Positions 24,097-30,284 of a stretch of DNA of 31,401 bases are shown here, piece by piece. The stretch comes from Bacteroidales bacterium UBA2287 (GTDB taxonomy: Bacteria; Bacteroidota; Bacteroidia; Bacteroidales; Tenuifilaceae): NCBI GenBank assembly GCA_002345675.1, contig DDWL01000020.1, positions 1-31,401 on the forward strand, given 5' to 3'. Every line of letters begins with the position of its first letter. The stretch's first letter is position 1. Position numbers and translations under genes: made by a program. The notes under the pieces were generated by a model that searched no databases, was not told where the DNA came from, and worked only from the letters and a program-made list of their open reading frames with translations.

Positions 24097-25995
24097 TTAG
24101 TAAGCTCTCTGGTTTCTGCCTTCAATAAAGTTAATAAACGATGTGGTTACAACCTTATTACCACCAGGCGTTGGGTATTTTCCTGTAAAGTACCAGTCGC
24201 CTTTATCGTTGGGGCAAGATACATGTAGGTTTTCGATTGTTTGAAAAATAATTTTAACCTCGGGTTTTAATCCTTTTGGAGTTAGAAGTTCAGCAACCTT
24301 ATCGGAGATTTGCTCGGGTGTAAAGGGTCGGTATATATCCTTAACGTAGTTAACCATTTCCTCTTTGGGCAAGTTTTGCTGCGCCTTGCAGTTTTTATAT
24401 ACGGAGTTTATTACGCCCTCATTACCAGTCTCCTTTAGCAAGGCAATAGCTGCACGAAAAGCAATAAAATCGCCAAGTTTAGCCATGTCAATTCCGTAGC
24501 AGTCGGGGTAGCGAATTTGTGGCGACGACGAAACAATTACAATGCTTTTCGGATTTAAACGCCCTAAAATTCGCAGAATACTTTCTCTCAGCGTGGTGCC
24601 TCGAACAATGGAGTCGTCAATTACAACCAAATTGTCAACATCGGGTCTTACTGTGCCATAGGTTATGTCGTAAACGTGACCAACAAGGTCGTTTCGCCCT
24701 TTGTCTTGGGTTATAAAAGTGCGAAGTTTAGCATCCTTAACGGCAATTTTTTCGACTCTTGGTCGCGAAGCGATAATATGCTCAATATCGGCTTCGGTTA
24801 GCGAGCCGTTTTTCTCCTTAATAATTCGTGTTTTCTCCTTTAGCATGTAATCCTCAACGCCCTTTAAAACTCCATAAAAGGCAACCTCGGCGGTGTTTGG
24901 AATAAACGAGAAAACGGTATTTTCTAAATCGAAATTTATTGATTGTAGGATTTGTGGCGTTAGCAGTTCGCCCAGTTTAATGCGCTCGCGGTAAATGTCC
25001 CTGTCGGTTCCCCTCGAGAAGTAAATGCGCTCAAACGAACACGAACTACGTTGTTGGGGAATTCGGATTTCTTCCATCGACACCTGTCCATTGTGCTTAA
25101 CAATAAGCGCATAACCTGGTTTTACCTCCTGCACCTCGTCGGTGGTAATGTTCATTACAGTTTGAATAACGGGACGCTCCGAGGCTACAACTACAATTTC
25201 GTCGTTGGCAAAGTAAAACGCTGGGCGAATGCCCCATGGGTCGCGGCAAACAAAGGCATCGCCATGCCCAATAAGGCCGGCAATAGCGTAACCACCATCG
25301 AAATCACGGGTTGCTTCCTGTAAAATTTGACGAACGTTAAGGTTTTCGGCAATTAGGCTGCTAATCTCTTTATTTGGAATTCCATCGTTTTTATGCTGAC
25401 GGAAAATGTACTGGTTCTCCTCGTCGAGAAAATGGCCAACCTTTTCGAGTACTGTAACCGTGTCGGAGTAGTCCTTTGGGTGCTGCCCAAGTTCAACGAG
25501 TTTCTGAAAAAGCTCGTCGACATTGGTCATGTTAAAATTCCCCGCAAGCACAAGGGTTCGCGATTTCCAGTTGTTTTCGCGCATAACAGGGTGCACAAAA
25601 TCGATGGAGTTATTGCCAAAAGTGCCATAACGGAGGTGCCCTAAGTAAAGTTCGGCTGCAAACGGAAGGTTTTGCTTAGCCCAAGCAGGGTCGTTAAGCA
25701 GTTCGGCTTTGCTTTCTTTTACTACATGACCTGCCTGAATTTCGTCGAAAACCTGACGAATGGAGCCATCGGAGCAGCTACGAACCCTGTCGATATACCT
25801 TAGCCCAGGCTGCATGTCGAATTTAATGCTTGCCACACCTGCGCCATCTTGTCCTCGGTTATGCTGTTTCTCCATTAAAAGGTACAACTTCTGAAGGCCA
25901 TACATCCATGTACCATATTTTACCTGGTAGTACTCGAGGGGTTTCAGAAGCCTAATTAGCGCAATGCCACATTCGTGCTGTAACTGGTCGGTCAT
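24097..25995 (-). CDS. Long PurF-like amidophosphoribosyltransferase / class II glutamine amidotransferase
   Basis: A 632-residue protein with an N-terminal Ntn glutaminase domain and a C-terminal phosphoribosyltransferase domain. The nucleophile is C9 in QHECGIA; glutamine-site motifs NRGQDG (46-51), RYGT (122-125) and GNFN (152-155) follow, then RDPWGIRP (251-258). The PRPP loop is VVIDDSIVRGTT (457-468). PurF makes phosphoribosylamine, the first committed step of purine synthesis. This protein is ~130 residues longer than E. coli PurF (505) because of insertions near residues 58-110 and 370-435. Bacteroidota commonly carry both a standard PurF and this longer paralog, so I leave the symbol blank. 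C9 is close to Met1, so any propeptide is only eight residues. Confidence 0.85.
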   Translation of the reverse strand: MTDQLQHECGIALIRLLKPLEYYQVKYGTWMYGLQKLYLLMEKQHNRGQDGAGVASIKFDMQPGLRYIDRVRSCSDGSIRQVFDEIQAGHVVKESKAELLNDPAWAKQNLPFAAELYLGHLRYGTFGNNSIDFVHPVMRENNWKSRTLVLAGNFNMTNVDELFQKLVELGQHPKDYSDTVTVLEKVGHFLDEENQYIFRQHKNDGIPNKEISSLIAENLNVRQILQEATRDFDGGYAIAGLIGHGDAFVCRDPWGIRPAFYFANDEIVVVASERPVIQTVMNITTDEVQEVKPGYALIVKHNGQVSMEEIRIPQQRSSCSFERIYFSRGTDRDIYRERIKLGELLTPQILQSINFDLENTVFSFIPNTAEVAFYGVLKGVEDYMLKEKTRIIKEKNGSLTEADIEHIIASRPRVEKIAVKDAKLRTFITQDKGRNDLVGHVYDITYGTVRPDVDNLVVIDDSIVRGTTLRESILRILGRLNPKSIVIVSSSPQIRYPDCYGIDMAKLGDFIAFRAAIALLKETGNEGVINSVYKNCKAQQNLPKEEMVNYVKDIYRPFTPEQISDKVAELLTPKGLKPEVKIIFQTIENLHVSCPNDKGDWYFTGKYPTPGGNKVVTTSFINFIEGRNQRAY

Positions 25996-26166
25996 AAACT
26001 ACAAGAAGTTATTTTGTTTCTTAATGTTCCAAAGTAAGAAATTGACGAGATAGAGTTAATGCAATACAAAGTTGCTACCGACAAGTTTGCTTTATAATTG
26101 TTCCTTTTAATTCGGAACTTTTTGCTAAACCTGTTGTAGTTTTCTAGTTGCAGCATTTTGTTTGGT

Positions 26167-26604
26167 TTAATTCAGCTTAGGAAAGTGTATCCATTCGCTA
26201 ACTATAAACGCTTTGGGATACTGCTTTTCGATTAACTTGAGCAGTTTAAGCGCTTCGTCGCGGGTTCGAAAGTCGCCCACCGAGACTTTGTAGTAAGGGC
26301 TATCGAAAGTTCGGTAAACATTAATGCCGGGCATGGTTTCCATAAACTTGGTTTGCTCGTCGAGCGAAGTGGTTCGCGACTGCTGACCAAGGTCGAAGAA
26401 AATTCGCACCCTAAACCCCTGCATGCCAGGACGGGCAGCATTGGCAATTATATATGTATCGAGCAAGCGGCGTATCGATTCGTCTTGATAAATATTTACT
26501 ACGCCCTCCTTTTTAGGGTCACTTGGTGTAATAGGGTTAATTTGGGCTGCTCCTTTCGAGTAAAGTCCAAAAACAAGGAGAATAAATAATAGTTTAAACC
26601 GCAT
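26167..26604 (-). CDS. Exported SPOR-like domain protein
   Basis: 145 residues from the ATG at 26604 (a GTG two codons upstream at 26610 is also in frame but less likely). Residues ~1-20 are a signal peptide (LLFILLVFGLYSKGAAQ). After a short linker the C-terminal ~95 residues form a SPOR-like beta-alpha fold: GFRVRIFFDLGQQSRTTS, then YYKVSVGDFRTRDEALKLL, then AFIVSEWIHFPKL. Proteins of this plan in Bacteroidota are periplasmic and presumed to bind peptidoglycan. TAAATTTG on the minus strand (26647-26654) fits the -7 element ~43 nt upstream of the ATG. The gene lies 171 nt upstream of the PurF-like gene on the same strand; no functional link is evident. Confidence 0.8.
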   Translation of the reverse strand: MRFKLLFILLVFGLYSKGAAQINPITPSDPKKEGVVNIYQDESIRRLLDTYIIANAARPGMQGFRVRIFFDLGQQSRTTSLDEQTKFMETMPGINVYRTFDSPYYKVSVGDFRTRDEALKLLKLIEKQYPKAFIVSEWIHFPKLN

Positions 26605-26694
26605 ATACACTTCGTTAAATAGTTTTCAAGTTAAAAAACTAAGGCACAAATTTACAATTTTGATTTCACTTAACCCACTCGATTTGAAAATAGG

Positions 26695-27165
26695 TTAAAG
26701 TGTTTTGCCTAAGTTCGAAAATGGCTGCCTTTCGACCACTATTTTTTTTCGAACCGGAAACGATTTCCCTTTAATATACCCTTCAACTTCAATTTTATTT
26801 AGAATATCGTCGAATGAGCCTGTCATTAGCCTTAGCGCATCGGCAGCAGTTCGAAGTTTTATTTCGACTGAAACTGGATACATATTTTGTGAGCAAGGTA
26901 TAAGCTTAATGCTTTCGGTAGTTTCGAGAGTCCCCAGTTCCCTGGTGTTAAGCCATGCTTTAAAGTTTACATGGGTAATAGTAATTTTTTGGCGATTGGG
27001 ATTATCAATCTCAAGTTCAACATTTAGCTTTATTACGTTTTTTTGCAATCCCTTAAGTTGAACGTTTCTAATTCCAATAACCTTAATTTCATTAACCTTT
27101 CCGCAACTGGATAGAATGAGAACTAAGAAAATGAAGTAAAATATTGCTTTGAATTTTTGCAGCAT
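26695..27165 (-). CDS. LEA type 2 family lipoprotein
   Basis: A 156-residue predicted lipoprotein: signal sequence with lipobox LSSC, C21 lipidated. The rest is one LEA14/WHy-like beta-sandwich domain, with VQLKGLQKNVIKLNVELEI and DNPNRQKITITHVNFKAWLN as the most typical segments (a bulky-hydrophobic 'NPN' turn is a family hallmark). In bacteria such proteins are found in the envelope and are linked loosely to stress or desiccation tolerance; no reaction is known. It has its own well-formed promoter and is divergent from the DAHP synthase gene. Confidence 0.82.
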   Translation of the reverse strand: MLQKFKAIFYFIFLVLILSSCGKVNEIKVIGIRNVQLKGLQKNVIKLNVELEIDNPNRQKITITHVNFKAWLNTRELGTLETTESIKLIPCSQNMYPVSVEIKLRTAADALRLMTGSFDDILNKIEVEGYIKGKSFPVRKKIVVERQPFSNLGKTL

Positions 27166-27202
27166 TACCGAGTTTTTTGTGAAACTAATTCAATAGGTGT
27201 GC

Positions 27203-27231
27203 CAAAGATAATTGGTTTTAGCGAATACAAA
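27203..27231 (-). promoter_or_regulatory. Promoter of the LEA-2 lipoprotein gene
   Basis: On the minus strand TTTG (27228-27231), 17-nt spacer, TATCTTTG (27203-27210). Both boxes fit the Bacteroidota primary sigma consensus exactly. The leader would be ~30 nt. Confidence 0.65.
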
Positions 27232-27299
27232 ATGGGTTGAATATAAAAAGGGAAAGTATATTGTATAATACCCAAAATACGATAATTGTTATACCCCAA

Positions 27300-27327
27300 T
27301 TTGCTTCGTAAAAAAAGTTTAATTTTG
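27300..27327 (+). promoter_or_regulatory. Promoter of the DAHP synthase/chorismate mutase gene
   Basis: TTTG (27300-27303), 16-nt spacer, TAATTTTG (27320-27327). The ATG at 27334 lies only 7 nt after the -7 box, so the transcript should start at or within a few bases of the start codon. Confidence 0.6.
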
Positions 27328-27333
27328 CAGGCT

Positions 27334-28434
27334 ATGGAACTCACTCCAATTTCTCAGTGGTTTAGCAAACCCATCGAAGGACCGTTACTTATTTCGGGGC
27401 CGTGTAGCGCCGAAAGTCGCGAACAAGTGCTTGAAACTGCCCGCGGATTAGCTGCGTTAGGCCGAATACAGGTTTTACGTGCTGGGGTATGGAAACCGCG
27501 TACTCGCCCAGGAAATTTTGAAGGAGCCGGAGAGCCTGCCTTAGGTTGGCTTCGCGAAGCGAAGGAACAATTTGGTTTTTTGCTTGCCGTTGAGGTTGCA
27601 ACTCCCGAGCATTTTGAGTTAGCCCTAAAGTATGGTGTCGATTTAATTTGGGTGGGAGCCCGAACCTCGTCGAATCCCTTTTCGGTTGACCAGCTTGCCA
27701 ATGCAATGGCAGGGACTAATATTCCTGTTCTGATTAAAAACCCGGTGTACCCCGATATTGATATGTGGATTGGTACCATTGAACGTTTTCAAAAAGTTGG
27801 ACTAACAAAAATTGGCGCCATTCATCGTGGTTTTTCACCTTTTCAGCGGTCAACCTACCGAAATGTTCCAAAGTGGGAAATTCCCATTGAACTTAAAAGC
27901 CGAATTCCATCGCTTCCCATAATCTGCGATCCAAGCCATATAGCTGGTCGTCGAGAGTTACTAAAAGAAATTGCCCAAAAAGCGCTCGACCTTTCGATGG
28001 ATGGGCTAATGATTGAGTCGCACTTTAACCCTACAGTTGCGCTTAGCGATGCTCGACAGCAAGTTACGCCAAGCAAACTCGAAGAACTATTAAATTCGCT
28101 CGAGTTTCGAAGCGAGTCGGTTGCAAACCCCGAATACTTAAATAGGCTCGAATCGCTACGCGAAATAATCGATTCCATCGACAGCCAACTGCTCGAACTT
28201 CTTGCCCAACGAATGGATGTTGCCAAGGAGATAGGGGAGTTTAAAAAGAAAAATAATGTTGTTATTATGCAACTTCGCCGCTGGGAGGAGATGATTAACT
28301 GCCGAGTTGAACAGGGCGAAACACTTGGGCTCGACCCCGAGTACGTAAAAAGCCTGCTGCGATTGGTTCACAGGGAATCCATCCGTCAGCAGGCCAATAT
28401 TATGGATCGAAAAAACGACTCCGAAAAGGAGTAG
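27334..28434 (+). CDS. Bifunctional DAHP synthase / chorismate mutase
   Basis: 366 residues from the ATG at 27334; an in-frame TTG at 27286 would put 16 extra residues across the promoter and is rejected. The N-terminal domain (1-~250) is a short class I-beta type 3-deoxy-7-phosphoheptulonate synthase: GPCSAES (22-28), KPRTRPGNFEGAG (54-66), KNPVYPD (135-141), CDPSHIAGRR (198-207), ESHFNP (228-233). The C-terminal ~95 residues are an AroQ-type chorismate mutase (LESLREIIDSIDSQLLELLA, then RMDVAKEIGEFKK). It condenses PEP and erythrose-4-phosphate to open the shikimate pathway and converts chorismate to prephenate. In Prevotella and Porphyromonas fusions of this order, prephenate inhibits the synthase through the mutase domain. 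It converges on purS with 8 nt between the stops. Confidence 0.92.
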   Translation: MELTPISQWFSKPIEGPLLISGPCSAESREQVLETARGLAALGRIQVLRAGVWKPRTRPGNFEGAGEPALGWLREAKEQFGFLLAVEVATPEHFELALKYGVDLIWVGARTSSNPFSVDQLANAMAGTNIPVLIKNPVYPDIDMWIGTIERFQKVGLTKIGAIHRGFSPFQRSTYRNVPKWEIPIELKSRIPSLPIICDPSHIAGRRELLKEIAQKALDLSMDGLMIESHFNPTVALSDARQQVTPSKLEELLNSLEFRSESVANPEYLNRLESLREIIDSIDSQLLELLAQRMDVAKEIGEFKKKNNVVIMQLRRWEEMINCRVEQGETLGLDPEYVKSLLRLVHRESIRQQANIMDRKNDSEKE

Positions 28435-28442
28435 CCTTTACT

Positions 28443-28697
28443 TTACTTTACCTCAGTAACGTGGTAATCGTAACCCTCCATTACAGGGTTTGCAAGCATT
28501 TTTGAGCAAATTTCGTTTACGCGCTCCATGGCTGCTTCGCGGCTCTTTGCTTCAATTTCGAAAGTAATATGCTTGCCAATTCTAACGTTCGATGCTTCGC
28601 TAAAACCGGTGTTGTGCATGGTCATTCCAACTGCTTTTCCTTGTGGGTCGAGCAGCGCCTTAAGAGGCATTACGTTTACTTCGGCAAGAAATTTCAT
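28443..28697 (-). CDS. purS: Phosphoribosylformylglycinamidine synthase subunit PurS
   Basis: 84 residues from the ATG at 28697, starting MKFLAEVNVMPLKALLDPQG. The LKxxLLDPQGKAV segment followed by a Gly and then VRIGKHITFEIEA is the PurS signature, and the length is exactly that of the family. PurS links PurL and PurQ in the three-part FGAM synthase of purine synthesis. An upstream in-frame start (28787) would add 30 hydrophobic residues, would cross the promoter and run into the inserted element; it is rejected. purL and purQ are not in the window. Purine synthesis is thus represented here by purS and a PurF paralog at separate sites. Confidence 0.88.
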   Translation of the reverse strand: MKFLAEVNVMPLKALLDPQGKAVGMTMHNTGFSEASNVRIGKHITFEIEAKSREAAMERVNEICSKMLANPVMEGYDYHVTEVK

Positions 28698-28717
28698 ATC
28701 GTTATTTTTATTTACTG

Positions 28718-28748
28718 CAAAACTATAAAAAAGGACGCTATTAACAAA
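28718..28748 (-). promoter_or_regulatory. Promoter of purS
   Basis: On the minus strand TTTG (28745-28748), 19-nt spacer, TAGTTTTG (28718-28725): both boxes match exactly. The expected leader is ~15 nt. The target duplication of the neighbouring insertion begins at 28757, only 8 bp beyond the -33 box. Confidence 0.7.
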
Positions 28749-28756
28749 AAAAGGAA

Positions 28757-28766
28757 ATGTTAAGAG
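28757..28766. repeat. Left copy of 10-bp target-site duplication
   Basis: ATGTTAAGAG abuts the left end of the 28767-29010 element and is repeated exactly at 29011-29020. Confidence 0.85.
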
Positions 28767-29010
28767 TAGGGCAAACGCATTTAACAATTGCTTAAAATGC
28801 TATATCTGTACACCAATTAGAATTTCCGTATTTGCTTTAATGTCCCGTCAGGGACAAAATATCGGTAGAACTCACATACAGTATATGAAAACCGTGCCGC
28901 TAGGTACGGAATATTCTGTACCTAACGGCACAGATAAATAGTGTTTTGTAATATCTTTTACCGATATTTTGTCCCTAACGGGACACTATTTTTTAAATGC
29001 GTTTGCCCTG
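28767..29010. mobile_element. 244-bp MITE-like insertion with nested palindromes
   Basis: The ends carry a perfect 16-bp inverted repeat (AGGGCAAACGCATTTA at 28768-28783; complement at 28994-29009) and the element is flanked by the 10-bp direct repeat ATGTTAAGAG. Inside, 28841-28867 and 28959-28985 are inverted repeats (26 of 27 match), and within those 28892-28909 and 28915-28932 form another inverted pair. There is no ORF, so it would depend on a transposase in trans. The size, ends and duplication are those of a non-autonomous transposon; a 10-bp duplication is seen in some IS4-group elements, but the family cannot be named from this copy. It accounts for most of the 415-bp gap between purS and the next gene. 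Confidence 0.85.
28841..28985. repeat. Four REP-like hairpins with tetraloops inside the MITE
   Basis: Hairpins at 28841-28856 (TGTCCC-GTCA-GGGACA), 28892-28909 (loop GCTA), 28917-28932 (loop TAAC) and 28970-28985 (TGTCCC-TAAC-GGGACA) are arranged as two mirrored pairs. On a common strand the loops read GTCA, GCTA, GTTA and GTTA. The inner sequence CGGTAG after the first hairpin resembles the GTAG tetranucleotide that flanks REP palindromes processed by RAYT transposases. Confidence 0.75.
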
Positions 29011-29020
29011 ATGTTAAGAG
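29011..29020. repeat. Right copy of 10-bp target-site duplication
   Basis: ATGTTAAGAG abuts the right end of the element and is identical to 28757-28766. Confidence 0.85.
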
Positions 29021-29112
29021 GAAAGTTTAAAACGATTTATTGATGAAATATTTTTAGTTCTCTAGAATTAGCATATCACTATCATTTCCCTATATTTATG
29101 TAAAAATTTAGT

Positions 29113-30282
29113 ATGGCAAGTGAAATTATACAACTTGAACTCCGCAAATTTGTTTCGCCCGAATATATATTTGGAATTGACGCAAGGCTTATGGTTGCGA
29201 ACTACTGCAAGCAGCTTGGCGGGAGAACTGTATTACTTGTTTCGGATGCTGGAATAGCCAAAACCCCATGGCTTAAAGAAATTGAAAATATACTCAAAAG
29301 CCAAGCAATTAATTTTCATGTTTTTTTAAATGTTTCTCCAAATCCTCGCGACTTTGAAGTTATGGAGGGTGTTGAAGTATACCTTAAAAACCAATGCAAT
29401 TTAATAATTGCATTGGGTGGTGGCAGTGTTATGGATTGCGCAAAGGGCATTGGGATTGTATCGACAAACGGAGGGACAATCGATATGTACGAGGGTGTTG
29501 ATAAAATAAACAAACCAATGCCTCCGCTAATTTGTATTCCAACAACAGCAGGAACTGCGGCCGATTTGTCGCAATTTGCTATAATTAATAGGTACAACGA
29601 AAGGTATAAAATGGCCATTATTAGCAAAGCAACTGTTCCCGATGTTGCCCTAATAGATCCTTTTGTGCTTACAACAATGGATTCGTTTTTAACAGCTTGT
29701 ACTGGTATGGACGCTCTTTCGCATGCTTTTGAAGCCTATGTTTCGAATGCCAGCTCTGCCTTTACCGATTTATATGCCATTGAAGCAGTAAAGCTTATAA
29801 TTCATAACCTTAATGCATCAGTTGAATACCCAAACAATCTTCAGCTTCGAGGTAAAGTAATGCTTGGCAGCTTATACGCAGGTCTTGCTTTTTCAAACGC
29901 AAGTTTGGGTTGCGTTCATTCTATGGCTCATAGTTTGGGTGGCTATCTCGACCTTCCCCACGGCGAGTGTAACGCCATTATACTGCCTCATGTTGTTGAC
30001 TTTAACTACAGCTCTGCAACCGAAAAATATAGTAATCTTTCAGCTGCAATGGGGTGCTGCAATAAAAGCACCAAAAAAACCGATGCTCGAAAACAACTTG
30101 TAAATTTTTTAATCGACTTTAGGAATAGCGTAAATATAAAATCGACACTAGGCAGCAACGGGGTTAAACCCGATATTATTCCCACTCTTGCATCGAAAGC
30201 AATTAACGACCCATGTAATGCAACAAACCCCAGGCCGCCATGCAAGCTTGACCTTGAGTGTATTTATAAAGAAGCCATATAG
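29113..30282 (+). CDS. ercA: ErcA-like iron-containing alcohol dehydrogenase
   Basis: A 389-residue group III alcohol dehydrogenase. The NAD-binding loop is GGGSVMD (102-108). All four metal ligands known from E. coli FucO are present: D200 and H204 in GMDALSHAFEAYV, H269 in GCVHSMAH, H283 in LPHG; H273 matches the extra active-site His. The stretch TTAGTAADLSQFAIIN (144-159) is typical of the ErcA group, first described in Pseudomonas, where ercA lies with sensor-kinase genes controlling ethanol oxidation. Here too a PAS histidine kinase starts 2 nt after the stop, so the two are one operon. Ligand conservation means it may be an active enzyme, a sensor accessory, or both. TATATTTA at 29091-29098 is a weak -7 box. 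A MITE lies 102 bp upstream. Confidence 0.8.
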   Translation: MASEIIQLELRKFVSPEYIFGIDARLMVANYCKQLGGRTVLLVSDAGIAKTPWLKEIENILKSQAINFHVFLNVSPNPRDFEVMEGVEVYLKNQCNLIIALGGGSVMDCAKGIGIVSTNGGTIDMYEGVDKINKPMPPLICIPTTAGTAADLSQFAIINRYNERYKMAIISKATVPDVALIDPFVLTTMDSFLTACTGMDALSHAFEAYVSNASSAFTDLYAIEAVKLIIHNLNASVEYPNNLQLRGKVMLGSLYAGLAFSNASLGCVHSMAHSLGGYLDLPHGECNAIILPHVVDFNYSSATEKYSNLSAAMGCCNKSTKKTDARKQLVNFLIDFRNSVNIKSTLGSNGVKPDIIPTLASKAINDPCNATNPRPPCKLDLECIYKEAI

Positions 30283-30284
30283 CT

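Noticed and set aside
27286..27333. TTG start for DAHP synthase/chorismate mutase
   Set aside because: The added 16 residues cover the promoter boxes and are absent from the known enzyme plan, which starts shortly before the GPCSAES motif.
28698..28787. Hydrophobic N-terminal extension of PurS suggesting a signal peptide
   Set aside because: PurS is cytoplasmic and ~84 residues; the extension spans a consensus promoter and runs into the inserted element.
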